From: Streptomyces sp. NRRL F-5123
Lineage (GTDB): Bacteria; Actinomycetota; Actinomycetes; Streptomycetales; Streptomycetaceae
Direction: 5' to 3'
Assembly: GCF_000721495.1 (NCBI RefSeq)
Contig: NZ_JOHY01000040.1
Location: 1-64,000, forward strand
DNA length: 64,000 bases
Made by a program: the position numbers and the translations under genes. Positions 46,626 through 55,506 of the stretch are shown piece by piece. The notes under the pieces were generated by a model. It had not been told where the DNA came from and did not search any database. It was given only the letters and a program-made list of their open reading frames with translations. Position 1 is the stretch's first letter. Each line of letters opens with the position of its first letter.

Positions 46626-48557
46626 CTAGAGGCCGGCCTCCAGGCGGCCGGTCACGAGGGAGACGAAGCGGGCCGGGTCGGACAGCTCGCCGCCCTCGGC
46701 CAGCAGAGCGAGGGAGTGGACGAGTTCGGCGGTCTCGCCGAGCGCGGGGTCGTCGGGGCGGTCGGCGCGGGCCTTGTTGAGCCCGGCGATGAGGGGGTGC
46801 CCCGGGTTGACCTCCAGGATCCGCTTGACCTGCGGGACCTCCTGGCCCATGGCCCGGTAGATGTTCTCCAGGGCGGGCGTGATCGCGTCGGCGTCCGAGA
46901 CGATGCACGCGGCCGAGACCGTCAGCCGGGAGGACAGCCGGACCTCCTTGACCTTCTCGCTCAGCGCCCCGGTCATCCACGCCAGCAGGTCGGCGTACTC
47001 CTCCTGCTGCTTCTCCCGCTCGCCCTCCGCCTTCTCGGCGTCCTCCGTGCCGCCGAGGTCGACCTCGCCCTTGGCGACCGAGCGCAGCTGCTTGCCGTCG
47101 AAGCCGGGCACGACGTCGACCCACACCTCGTCGACCGGGTCGGTCAGCAGCAGCACCTCAACGCCCTTGGCGCGGAAGGCCTCCATGTGCGGCGAATTCT
47201 CCACCGCCTGCCGGGACTCGCCGGTCAGGTAGTAGATGTGCTCCTGGCCTTCCTTCATCCGGCTCACGTAGTCGGCCAGCGTCGTCGGCGCGTCCTTGTC
47301 GTGGGTGGTGGCGAAGGTGGACGCGGCGAGGATGGCGTCCCGCTCCCCGCCGTCGCCGAGCAGGCCCTCCTTGAGGACGCGGCCGAACTCTCGCCAGAAC
47401 GTGGCGTAGCGCTCCGGCTCGGCGGTCATCATCTCCTTGACCGTCGACAGCACCTTCTTGGCCAGGCGGCGGTGCATGAGCTGGATCTGCCGGTCCTGCT
47501 GCAGGATCTCGCGGGAGACGTTGAGCGACAGGTCCTGCGCGTCGACGACGCCCTTGACGAAGCGCAGGTACGACGGGAGCAGCGCCTCGCAGTCGTCCAT
47601 GATGAACACGCGCTTGACGTAGAGCTGGACCCCGCGCCGGTAGCCCTGCATGAACAGGTCCTGCGGAGCGTGCGAGGGGATGAACAGCAGGGCCTGGTAT
47701 TCGAAAGTGCCCTCGGCCTGGAGGCGGATCGTCTCCAGCGGGTCGATCCAGTCGTGGCTGATGTGCTTGTACAGCTCGTGGTACTCGGCGTCGGTGACCT
47801 CGTCGCGGGAGCGGGCCCACAGCGCCTTCATCGAGTTGAGCGTCTGCGGCTCGGGGGCCGCGGCCTCCCCCTCGTCCGCGCCCTCGTCCCCGGGCGCGGC
47901 GGGCGTGTCCGCGGCCATCCGGATCGGCCAGGTGATGAAGTCCGAGTAGCGCTTGACGATCTCCCGGATCTTCCAGGGGGAGGTGTAGTCGTGCAGCTGG
48001 TCCTCGGTGTCCTCGGGCTTGAGCCGCAGCACGATCGAGGTGCCCTGGGGCGCGTCGGGGACGTCCTCCACCGTGTACGTGCCCTCGCCGCCGGACGTCC
48101 AGCGGGTGCCCTGGGTCTCGCCCGCCCGCCGCGTCAGCAGCGTGACGTCGTCGGCGACCATGAAGCTGGAGTAGAAGCCGACGCCGAACTGCCCGATGAG
48201 TCGCTCGCCCGAGGCGGCGTCACCGGACTGCTGCATCTCCTTGAGGAAGGCCGCCGTCCCGGACTTGGCGATCGTGCCGATGAGCTGCACGACCTCCTCG
48301 CGCGACATCCCGATGCCGTTGTCGCGGACGGTGAGCGTACGGGCCTGCGGGTCCGTCTCGATCGTGATGTGCAGGTCGGACACGTCGGCCCCGAGCGTGT
48401 CGTCGCGCAGCGCCTCCAGCCGCAGCTTGTCCAGCGCGTCGGACGCGTTGGACAACAGCTCCCGCAAGAAGACGTCCTTGTTGGAGTAGATCGAGTGGAT
48501 CATCATCTGCAGAAGCTGGCGCGCTTCCACCTGGAACTCGAACGTCTCGGCAGACAT
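46626..48557 (-). CDS. htpG: Molecular chaperone HtpG (Hsp90)
   Basis: A 643-residue Hsp90 homolog at near-standard bacterial length. The GHKL ATP-binding domain shows LRELLSNASDALDKLR (Glu33, Asn37), DNGIGMSREE (about 79-88) and IGQFGVGFYSSF. The middle domain has RRGVQLYVKRVFIMDDCEAL and LNVSREILQQDRQI, both hallmarks. It is an ATP-dependent cytosolic chaperone for late folding of clients. The start ATG 48557 has GGAGAAGGG upstream; an in-frame ATG 8 codons earlier is less suited. Monocistronic. Confidence 0.97.
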   Translation of the reverse strand: MSAETFEFQVEARQLLQMMIHSIYSNKDVFLRELLSNASDALDKLRLEALRDDTLGADVSDLHITIETDPQARTLTVRDNGIGMSREEVVQLIGTIAKSGTAAFLKEMQQSGDAASGERLIGQFGVGFYSSFMVADDVTLLTRRAGETQGTRWTSGGEGTYTVEDVPDAPQGTSIVLRLKPEDTEDQLHDYTSPWKIREIVKRYSDFITWPIRMAADTPAAPGDEGADEGEAAAPEPQTLNSMKALWARSRDEVTDAEYHELYKHISHDWIDPLETIRLQAEGTFEYQALLFIPSHAPQDLFMQGYRRGVQLYVKRVFIMDDCEALLPSYLRFVKGVVDAQDLSLNVSREILQQDRQIQLMHRRLAKKVLSTVKEMMTAEPERYATFWREFGRVLKEGLLGDGGERDAILAASTFATTHDKDAPTTLADYVSRMKEGQEHIYYLTGESRQAVENSPHMEAFRAKGVEVLLLTDPVDEVWVDVVPGFDGKQLRSVAKGEVDLGGTEDAEKAEGEREKQQEEYADLLAWMTGALSEKVKEVRLSSRLTVSAACIVSDADAITPALENIYRAMGQEVPQVKRILEVNPGHPLIAGLNKARADRPDDPALGETAELVHSLALLAEGGELSDPARFVSLVTGRLEAGL

Positions 48558-48686
48558 GGCGGCTGGCCCTTCTCCGGTCACCTATGGGTGGGTTGTGCTG
48601 ACTCCCAGAACCATAGATCAACCGGAGCAGCCCGCGGGGCGCTCCGCCCTCAGCCTGTGGATAACTTCCGGCCACCCGGCCGGGCC

Positions 48687-48737
48687 CGCAGGTCAGGCCG
48701 CCCGCCGCAGGTCAGGCCACCGGCCGCAGGTCAGGCC
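48687..48737. repeat. Three tandem copies of a 13-bp unit, period 19
   Basis: CGCAGGTCAGGCC occurs at 48687, 48706 and 48725, exactly 19 bases apart. The last copy overlaps the final codons and stop of the DUF5996 gene, so the stop codon itself (TGA, read on the minus strand) lies in a repeat. Probably slippage-generated. Confidence 0.7.
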
Positions 48738-49672
48738 GCCAGCCGCGGGTCGGTGACGCCGCCGGGGCATTCGCGGCACTCCGGCCGCCGCTCCCAGCCC
48801 GCCAGTTCCGCCCCCGCGTGGTACGCGCTGTCGTAGAAGGCCAGCACCGTCGCCCACGGGTCGGGCGTCGCGCGGGCGTCGTCGTACATCAGCAGCGCGA
48901 TGTGGCTGCCGCGCGCCTCCGACCAGGTCGCCTCCGCCGGTTCCAGCGGCCGCGCGGCCAGCCCCGGCGGCTCGGGCGCGGTGTAGGAGTAGAAGGCCGG
49001 TGCGGGCACGGTGTCGTCCCCGAACCAGAACCCGGCGCTGATCACCTCGCGCGAGTACGCCTCCCGCGTGACCGGGTCCGCCGCCGCCGGCTGCCCGATC
49101 TCGCGCTCGGAGAACCGCGTCACCGCGATGTCGAAGGTGTGCCAGAAGTGGTGGACGGGGCTGGTCTTCCCCGAGTAGCCCGCGGAGAAGGCCTCCAGTA
49201 CGAGGTTCACCTGGCTGAGGACGCGCCAGTAGCGCCCGACCGCCGCCGGGTCGTACGTCCGGTGCTCGTGGTCCTCGGCGAACGGCCGCCGGGCGTCCGG
49301 GAGATCGTACGGGTACGGGTGCTCGGGCACCGCGTCGATGTCCAGCGCGACGAGGGCCCCGAGGACGTCCCGGTAGAAGTCCGCGACCGACCGGCCGGCG
49401 AGCGGGAAGGACACCTCGCGGCCGGCGAGCGTCCGCACGAGCAGGCGGTGCGCGACGAAGTCGAAGTCGATGCAGAAGGCATCGCCGCCGTGGACCGGGC
49501 CCATCGGGCGTGTCGTGATGCCGCGCCCGGTGAGGTGGAAGGGCACGTTCCACCAGTGGTTGCGGCGGGGGCTGCCGGCGAGGCGGATCTTGCCCACGAT
49601 CTGCACGAAGCGGTGCAGCGTCTCCTTCGAGTCGCGCCACTCGTCGAGCGCGAGCGCCGGGAACAACTCCAC
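48731..49672 (-). CDS. DUF5996 family protein
   Basis: A 313-residue protein recognised from phrases typical of DUF5996: FPALALDEWRDSKETLHRFV, RNHWWNVPFHLTGRGI and HHFWHTFDIAVTRFS. It has a beta-rich core with many aromatic and His residues, no known active site and no export signal. GTG 49672 has GGAGGAGGG upstream, which fixes the start. The terminal codons lie in a tandem repeat, so the last residues may vary among strains. Function unknown in all members I know. Confidence 0.75.
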   Translation of the reverse strand: MELFPALALDEWRDSKETLHRFVQIVGKIRLAGSPRRNHWWNVPFHLTGRGITTRPMGPVHGGDAFCIDFDFVAHRLLVRTLAGREVSFPLAGRSVADFYRDVLGALVALDIDAVPEHPYPYDLPDARRPFAEDHEHRTYDPAAVGRYWRVLSQVNLVLEAFSAGYSGKTSPVHHFWHTFDIAVTRFSEREIGQPAAADPVTREAYSREVISAGFWFGDDTVPAPAFYSYTAPEPPGLAARPLEPAEATWSEARGSHIALLMYDDARATPDPWATVLAFYDSAYHAGAELAGWERRPECRECPGGVTDPRLAA

Positions 49673-49961
49673 GTCACCCTCCTCCGTCAGGGCCCGCGGG
49701 CCGTCCCGCCCACCCTGGCCCGCGCTCCACCGTCCCGCCACCCGGCAGGCCCGCCCGGGTGAGCCGGACACGCTCGCCGTGGCGCAATTGCGCCCCCGCT
49801 GCGAAACCGGGTGCCGCCGCGGGGAGGGGGCGGGTAGCGTCAGGCCCGGCCTCCCGGTGCGCAGGTTGCGGTTACTTCCTTGTCGAATTTGCCCCCATGG
49901 GGCGAATGGGTCCCTCGTGGCCCAGAAACCGTCGCCGACTCGATCTCGGGAGGCCTTCCTC

Positions 49962-51602
49962 ATGGCTCGCTTCAACACCCGCCGCACCGCCGCGGCAGCG
50001 GTCCGCTCGCCGGTGCGGACGACCGGGGAGAGGGCCGCGACGTACGAGGGCGCCTCCGGGTACGTACGGGACGCGCGGTCGGAGCTGTTCCTGCTCGCGG
50101 TGGGCAACTACGTGGGCCTCGCGACCTTCTACGAGCAGGGGGACGCGCGGGACGAGCGGTACACCGCGCTCGTACGGGAGTTGGCGGTCACCGATCCGGC
50201 GTGGACGGCGGCGCTGCTGGGCTGGCTGCGGCAGGAAGCCCACATGCGGACCGCATCGCTGGTGGGTGCGGCCGAGTACGTGCACGCGCGGCTCGCGGCG
50301 GGAGCGGACGCCGCCGCGGCGGAAGGCTCCGCCGCGCACCGGGCCGTCGTCGCGAGCGTGCTGCAACGCGCGGACGAGCCGGGCGAGTTGCTGGCGTACT
50401 GGACCTCGCGGTACGGGCGGCCCGTGCCGCAGCCCGTCAAGCGCGGCGTCGCGGACGCGGTGCGGCGGCTCTGGACCGAGCGGGCGCTGCTGCGCTACGA
50501 CGCGGACGGCGCCGCCTTCCGCTTCGGCGACGTCCTGGAGCTGACGCACCCGCGTCCGGCCGCGCCGTGGCAGGGCGACCTCTTCCGGTACGCCCTCGAC
50601 CGGCGGCACGGGCGCAGCACCGAGATCCCCGAGACCCTGCGCACGGTACGGGCGAGGGCCGAACTGCTGGCCGAACCCGTCGCGCGGCGACGCGAGTTGG
50701 TGGCATCCGGGACCGAGGAGGCCAGGGAGCGGCTCGCCGCGGCCGCCATGTCCTGGGAGGCGCTCGCGGGCTGGCTGCAGGGCCCGATGGACGCGGCCGC
50801 GTGGGAGGCGGCGATCCCCGGCATGGGGGTCTTCGCCCTCGTGCGCAACCTGCGGAATTTCGACGAGGCCGGGGTCGGTGACGCGGCGGCCGAGGAGGTC
50901 GCCCGCCGGCTGTCGGACCCGGCGGAGGTCGCGCGCTCCCGCATGCTGCCCTACCGTTTCTGGGCCGCGTACAAGCACACCGCGTCGCTGCGCTGGGCGG
51001 CCGCGCTGGAGCGGGCGCTGAACCTCTCGCTCGCCAACGTGCCTGCACTGCGAGGCCGTTCGCTCATCCTGGTGGACCGCTCCCCCTCGATGTTCCCCGG
51101 CTACCCGTTCTCGACCGCGAACCGCTCCGACATCCCGCTCGCCGAGCAGGCGGCGGTGTTCGGCGCGGCGCTCGCGGTGCGGGCGCAGGCACCCACGCTC
51201 GTGGAGTTCGGGATCGCCAGCAGGGAGCTGCCGGTGCCGAGGGGCGGCAGCGTGCTGCGGCTCGTGGAGTCCTTCGGGCGGCACGACGGGACGGACATCC
51301 CGTCCGCGGTGAAGCAGCACTTCGACGGCCACGACCGGATCGTGGTGGTGACCGACGAGCAGACCCGCAAGGGCTGGCTCCCCTCCAACGGGGCCTCGCA
51401 CGGCGGTATGCCGCCCACCGAGATAGACGCCCTCGTCCCCGCCGACGTGCCCGTCTACATGTGGAACATGGCCGGTTACGCCCCCGGCGCCACCCCGTCC
51501 GGCGGCGGCCGGCGGCACTCCTTCGGCGGGCTGACCGACCAGGCGTACGGGATGATCGCGCTGCTGGAGTCCGGACGGGACGCCCACTGGCCCTGGGCCT
51601 GA
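49962..51602 (+). CDS. TROVE-domain protein (Ro60/Rsr-like RNA-binding ring)
   Basis: A 546-residue Ro60 homolog. The N-terminal TROVE domain (residues about 20-350) is made of HEAT-like helices (YEGASGYVRDARSELFLLAV, MLPYRFWAAYKHT). The C-terminal von Willebrand A-type domain carries the MIDAS signature D372-R-S-P-S376 in LVDRSPSM. Bacterial Ro60 proteins form rings that bind Y RNAs and assist RNA decay or repair, e.g. with polynucleotide phosphorylase. No Y RNA could be recognised in the 290 bases upstream, and no RtcB/RtcA gene is nearby. ATG 49962 with GGGAGG upstream fixes the start. Confidence 0.88.
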   Translation: MARFNTRRTAAAAVRSPVRTTGERAATYEGASGYVRDARSELFLLAVGNYVGLATFYEQGDARDERYTALVRELAVTDPAWTAALLGWLRQEAHMRTASLVGAAEYVHARLAAGADAAAAEGSAAHRAVVASVLQRADEPGELLAYWTSRYGRPVPQPVKRGVADAVRRLWTERALLRYDADGAAFRFGDVLELTHPRPAAPWQGDLFRYALDRRHGRSTEIPETLRTVRARAELLAEPVARRRELVASGTEEARERLAAAAMSWEALAGWLQGPMDAAAWEAAIPGMGVFALVRNLRNFDEAGVGDAAAEEVARRLSDPAEVARSRMLPYRFWAAYKHTASLRWAAALERALNLSLANVPALRGRSLILVDRSPSMFPGYPFSTANRSDIPLAEQAAVFGAALAVRAQAPTLVEFGIASRELPVPRGGSVLRLVESFGRHDGTDIPSAVKQHFDGHDRIVVVTDEQTRKGWLPSNGASHGGMPPTEIDALVPADVPVYMWNMAGYAPGATPSGGGRRHSFGGLTDQAYGMIALLESGRDAHWPWA

Positions 51603-51710
51603 CCCCTCGGCTCCGCTGCCCTGCCCGGGACGCGCGGCGGCCGCTCCGGTACGCGGGGAGGCGTACCGGAGCGGCCGGAATGGCGTCCGCCGTGCGGTGG
51701 GGACCCGGGA

Positions 51711-53564
51711 TCAGGTGCCGTAGACCTGGAACTCCCAGAGCGAGTAGCCGTATTGCGTGGTGCGCGCGGTTCCGTACATCCGGACGTAGCGGCCGGTGCC
51801 GCTGACGTTCAGCGTCTGGGTGCCGCCGGTGCCCGCCGTCGTGCTGTAGATGCTCGTCCAGTTGGTGCCGTCGTTGGACGTCTGGATCTGGAACGACTTG
51901 GCCGCCGCCGTCTCCCAGTTGAGCACGACCTGGCTGACGGTGCGGCTCGCGCCGAGGTCGACCTGGAGCCACTGCGGGTCGGTGAAGCCGCTGGACCAGC
52001 GGGTGCCGGTGTTGCCGTCCACGGCCATGGGGGCGGTGAAGCTGCTGTTCTCGCTGGACGACGCGGTCGCGGTCTTCCCCTGCGAGAGCAGGGTGGCCTG
52101 GCCGGGGCCGCCCGGGTCGCCGCCGCCGGAGGACTGGGTGCCGAACAGGGCCAGTTCGTACAGCGAGTTGCCGTAACTCGAGGCTCTGGCGGTGGAGTAG
52201 ACCCGGACGTATCTGGCCGTCGCGTTCAGGTTGGTGTCCTGGATGTCGGCCGGCGAGTTGTTGTTGCTGTAGACGGTGGTCCAGTTGCTGCCGTCGGTGG
52301 ACGTCTGCAACTGGTAGGCGGACGACGCCGCCGCCTCCCAGGTCAGGGTCGCGTGGTTGAGGCTGTAGTTCTGGCCGAGGTCGACCTGCAGCCACTGCGG
52401 GTCGGAGAAGCCGCTCGACCAGCGGGTGGTGACGTCGCCGTCGGTGGCGTTGGAGGCCGGGAACTGCGCGCTCTCGTTGGACGACGACGTGGTCGGCCTG
52501 CCCTTGGCGATGTTCGTGCCGTGGTCGGGGGTCTTGTTGTAGACGGCCACGTAGTCGACGTTCATCTGGCCGCCGGAGACCGTGGCGGCGTTGGGGCCGC
52601 CGCCGAAGGCCGCGGGGAAGCCGCCGCCGATCGCCAGGTCGAAGATGATGTAGAAGCTGTGGTCGACCGCATTGGCCCAGGTCGCGGCGTCTACCTGGCC
52701 GGAGTTGACCGTGAAGTAGTTGGCGCCGTCGAGGTAGTAGCGGATCTGCTCGGGGGAGGTCGAGCGGTCGATCTCGACGGCGTAGGTGTGGTAGCCGGTC
52801 TGGCAGCCGGAGCAGGCGCGCTCGCCGCTGCCGATGCCGGTGGTCTCGTTGCAGGGGCCGCCGGAGCCGACACCGCAGTGCAGGGTGCCGAAGACGGAGC
52901 TGCGGCCGTTGATGTCCTCCATGATGTCGACCTCGCCGGAGCCCGGCCAGGTCACCCCGACGCGCAGCGGCGCGCCGAGCATCCAGAACGCGGGCCAGTA
53001 GCCCGCTCCGTTGGCGGTCGAGACGTTCGGCTGCTGGATCGACGCCTGCATCCGGACGACGCCGCCGGGCGGTGCCCCGAAGCCGTCCGCCTGCGTCTCG
53101 ACGCGTCCGGACGTCCAGCCGGTGGCCGGGTCGCTGCCGTCGTGCAGGGCACGCAGCACCAGGTGGCCGTTGCCGTCGGTGTAGACGTTGGACGTGCTGT
53201 TGGTCATCGTCTCGATCTCACCGGTGCCGAACGTCCAGCCCGCGCCCGCGTCGTAGCGCCAGGTGTCGGTGTTCAGGCCGGTGTTGGCGGCGCCGTTGAA
53301 GTCGTCGCTCCAGGTGGTCGTGAAACCGGACGGAGCGGCGGGGACCGCCGAGGGGGCGACGGCCGCGGCCTGCACGGCGGGCTTCGCGGCAGCGGGCTTC
53401 GATGCGGTCGGCGCGGCCGAGGCCGGGCCGGATCCCGTGAAGGTGACCGCCGCCGTCGCGGCGGCGGCGAGCAGCCCCACGCCGACGCGGCGGAAGAGCC
53501 GTTGCGGGGTCTTGCTCGTCCTGCGCCGAATGCCCGAGATGTCTCTCATGTCTGTCGTCGACAT
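51711..53564 (-). CDS. Secreted GH16 beta-glucanase with two F5/8-type C carbohydrate-binding modules
   Basis: A 617-residue exported enzyme. The signal peptide is about 1-50 (twin-Arg-like RRR near the start, cleavage after ASA). A GH16 catalytic domain (about 80-335) has the family motif E211-V-D213-I-M-E216, nucleophile and acid/base of retaining laminarinase-type enzymes. Two F5/8C (discoidin, CBM32-like) modules follow (about 348-475 and 490-617), each with RWSSGF-(S/T)-DPQWLQVDLG. It probably cleaves beta-1,3- or mixed beta-1,3/1,4-glucans outside the cell. AGAAGGAG precedes ATG 53564. A perfect LacI-type palindrome in the promoter suggests induction by the released sugars. Confidence 0.9.
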   Translation of the reverse strand: MSTTDMRDISGIRRRTSKTPQRLFRRVGVGLLAAAATAAVTFTGSGPASAAPTASKPAAAKPAVQAAAVAPSAVPAAPSGFTTTWSDDFNGAANTGLNTDTWRYDAGAGWTFGTGEIETMTNSTSNVYTDGNGHLVLRALHDGSDPATGWTSGRVETQADGFGAPPGGVVRMQASIQQPNVSTANGAGYWPAFWMLGAPLRVGVTWPGSGEVDIMEDINGRSSVFGTLHCGVGSGGPCNETTGIGSGERACSGCQTGYHTYAVEIDRSTSPEQIRYYLDGANYFTVNSGQVDAATWANAVDHSFYIIFDLAIGGGFPAAFGGGPNAATVSGGQMNVDYVAVYNKTPDHGTNIAKGRPTTSSSNESAQFPASNATDGDVTTRWSSGFSDPQWLQVDLGQNYSLNHATLTWEAAASSAYQLQTSTDGSNWTTVYSNNNSPADIQDTNLNATARYVRVYSTARASSYGNSLYELALFGTQSSGGGDPGGPGQATLLSQGKTATASSSENSSFTAPMAVDGNTGTRWSSGFTDPQWLQVDLGASRTVSQVVLNWETAAAKSFQIQTSNDGTNWTSIYSTTAGTGGTQTLNVSGTGRYVRMYGTARTTQYGYSLWEFQVYGT

Positions 53565-53636
53565 GCGGAACGTACTCCTTCTCCTGTGGGGGGCGGCAGC
53601 GCAACTGGCGTGACGCGCTGCCGGGTTGGGGAGTTC

Positions 53637-53650
53637 TGAGAGCGCTCTCA
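53637..53650. promoter_or_regulatory. LacI-family operator-like palindrome upstream of the GH16 gene
   Basis: TGAGAGCGCTCTCA is a perfect 14-base palindrome differing by two symmetric changes from the CebR box of Streptomyces (TGGGAGCGCTCCCA). It lies just downstream of a likely -10 region of the GH16 promoter, where a bound repressor would block transcription. A LacI-family glucan regulator encoded elsewhere is implied. Confidence 0.7.
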
Positions 53651-53653
53651 GCG

Positions 53654-53682
53654 AGAGTCCCGTCCCGCATCCGGCGTGTCAA
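53654..53682 (-). promoter_or_regulatory. Candidate promoter of the GH16 gene
   Basis: On the minus strand, TTGACA (53682-53677) is a perfect -35 hexamer, followed 17 bases later by GACTCT (53659-53654) as a weak -10. The operator palindrome begins 3 bases downstream. Confidence 0.5.
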
Positions 53683-54022
53683 GATAACCGGCAACGTTTA
53701 CGGAACGAACCCGCCGCCCCGAACGTCCATACGATCGAGGCAACCGAACGGGCCGGGTCGGCGGTTCAACGGTCAGGGGCGCCGGCACCGCCGGGCCGCA
53801 GGCGGCGTCAGCGGTACGTGCGGCAGCTCACCCGTGAACCGACGCTTCGGACGCGGCGGTGATGGAAAGAGTCGGGAAGGCGGTCCGGGCGGGGGCAGGA
53901 GCCGCCCTGGTCAGGTCGCGCACAGGAACGTGACGTATCAGTCATGCAACAGCCGCAACCACGGACCGGGAATGCGGTCTCCTAGAGTGCGACCTTTGCG
54001 GAAATGGGGAGACACGAAAGTG
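53683..54022. other. Divergent spacer between the GH16 and L,D-transpeptidase genes
   Basis: About 340 bases with no supported gene. The right end should hold the promoter of the L,D-transpeptidase gene; TAGAGT at about 53984 could be its -10 element, without a convincing -35. GGGGAG lies 8 to 11 bases before the GTG/ATG starts at 54020/54023. Confidence 0.35.
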
Positions 54023-55351
54023 ATGACGGAGAAGACGGCGGCAGACACCGCCACCGGGGCGGAGGCGGCCGCGCCTGACGGCTGGGCAACCCGGGCGATA
54101 TCGGGCACTTCGCGGATATTCGGCGCCCGCGGGCGGCGCGTCCGGCACGGCATGACGGCACTCGCGCTCGGCGCGGTCCTGCTCGGCGCGGCGGCCTGCG
54201 GCGGCAACGCGGACGCGCACTCCGACTCGTCGGACGGCAAGAACGGCTCCGCCGCCCAGGGCCAGACCGCGGACAACGCCTCGCAGGCCAAGCTCACCGT
54301 GACCCCGGCGAACGGCGCGACCGGCGTCGACACGTCCGGCGCGCTCAGGGTCGCGGCCGCGCAGGGCAAGCTCACCAAGGTCGCGGTGACGGCGAAGGAC
54401 GGCACCGCGGTCGACGGGACGATCTCCGCGGACGGCGCCACCTGGACGCCGAAGAGCAACCTGCGCACCGGCACGCAGTACGCGGTCGCCGCGACCGCGA
54501 CGGACGCCAAGGGCAAGCAGGCCACCACCCAGTCGTCCTTCACCACCTTGACCCCCAGCGCCTCGGCGGCCAACTTCGGCAACTTCAACGTCGCCGCGAA
54601 CGCCACGTACGGCGTCGGCATGGAGGTGTCGATCCACTTCAGCAAGGCGGTCACCAACCAGGCCGACGTGCGGCACGCGATCACCGTCACCGCCGAGCCG
54701 AACGTGCCCGTCGAGGGCCACTGGTTCAGCGCGCAGCGCCTGGACTTCCGGCCCGACGCCTACTGGGCGCCCGGCACCAAGGTCACGCTGCACCTGAAGC
54801 TGGACGGCGTGAAGATGTCCAAGACGACCTACGGCAAGCAGTACAAGGACGTCAGCTTCACGATCGGCCGCTCGCAGACCTCGGTCGCCGACAACAAGGC
54901 GAAGACGCTGACCGTCTACCGCGACGGCAAGGTGCTGCGCACCCTGCCCGCGAGCCTCGGCGACGCGCAGCACACCACCTACAACGGCAAGATGGTGATC
55001 GAGGAGAAGTCCAAGGTGGTGGACATGGACTCGCAGACCGTGGGTCTGGGCAACGCCTACCACATCAAGGACGTCCCGCACGGCATGCGGCTCTCCGACT
55101 CCGGCACCTTCGCGCACGGCAACTACTGGCGCCCGGTGTCCACCTTCGGGCACGAGAACACCAGCCACGGCTGCGTCGGCCTGCACGACGTCAAGGGCGG
55201 CAACGACCCGAGCACCCCGGCCGCGTGGTTCTACAACAACTCGCTGATCGGCGACGTCGTGACGGTCGTCAACTCGCCGGACAAGACCATCCAGCCCGAC
55301 AACGGTCTCAACGGCTGGAACATGTCCTGGGCGAACTGGGTCGAGCACTGA
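54023..55351 (+). CDS. Lipoprotein L,D-transpeptidase (YkuD domain, Ig-like modules)
   Basis: A 442-residue peptidoglycan cross-linking enzyme. A membrane-proximal Arg-rich segment and hydrophobic core (MTALALGAVLLGAAACGG) give a lipobox with Cys59. Two Ig-like domains (about 82-300) precede the YkuD domain. Its catalytic motif is HENTSHGCVGLHD, with Cys384 and His382. The layout equals that of mycobacterial LdtMt2 and Streptomyces Ldt enzymes, which form 3-3 cross-links between meso/LL-diaminopimelate residues outside the membrane. GTG 54020, one codon earlier, is an alternative start. A strong terminator follows. Confidence 0.9.
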   Translation: MTEKTAADTATGAEAAAPDGWATRAISGTSRIFGARGRRVRHGMTALALGAVLLGAAACGGNADAHSDSSDGKNGSAAQGQTADNASQAKLTVTPANGATGVDTSGALRVAAAQGKLTKVAVTAKDGTAVDGTISADGATWTPKSNLRTGTQYAVAATATDAKGKQATTQSSFTTLTPSASAANFGNFNVAANATYGVGMEVSIHFSKAVTNQADVRHAITVTAEPNVPVEGHWFSAQRLDFRPDAYWAPGTKVTLHLKLDGVKMSKTTYGKQYKDVSFTIGRSQTSVADNKAKTLTVYRDGKVLRTLPASLGDAQHTTYNGKMVIEEKSKVVDMDSQTVGLGNAYHIKDVPHGMRLSDSGTFAHGNYWRPVSTFGHENTSHGCVGLHDVKGGNDPSTPAAWFYNNSLIGDVVTVVNSPDKTIQPDNGLNGWNMSWANWVEH

Positions 55352-55405
55352 GCAACCCCCGGGTCCCCTGACCCTTGAGGCCCCTCCGGCCTCCCCCCTT
55401 GCCGC

Positions 55406-55458
55406 AACCCCGCAGGCCCCGCCCCGCGCCCACCGCGCCGGACGGGGCCTGCGGGGTT
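55406..55458. terminator. Terminator between convergent L,D-transpeptidase and hypothetical genes
   Basis: Perfect 16-bp inverted repeat AACCCCGCAGGCCCCG / CGGGGCCTGCGGGGTT (55406-55421 and 55443-55458) with a 21-base loop, located between the stops at 55351 and 55507. Confidence 0.8.
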
Positions 55459-55506
55459 CCGCGTGGGGGCGTACGGGCAGGGATACGCGCACGGGGGCGT
55501 CCCCGG

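Noticed and set aside
45114..48836. 1240-residue plus-strand frame
   Set aside because: Antisense to LtrA and HtpG; composition is Arg/His/Gly/Asp noise, with no domain.
51753..53639. 628-residue plus-strand frame antisense to the GH16 gene
   Set aside because: The sense strand shows signal peptide, ExDxxE motif and two repeated binding modules; the antisense frame has none.
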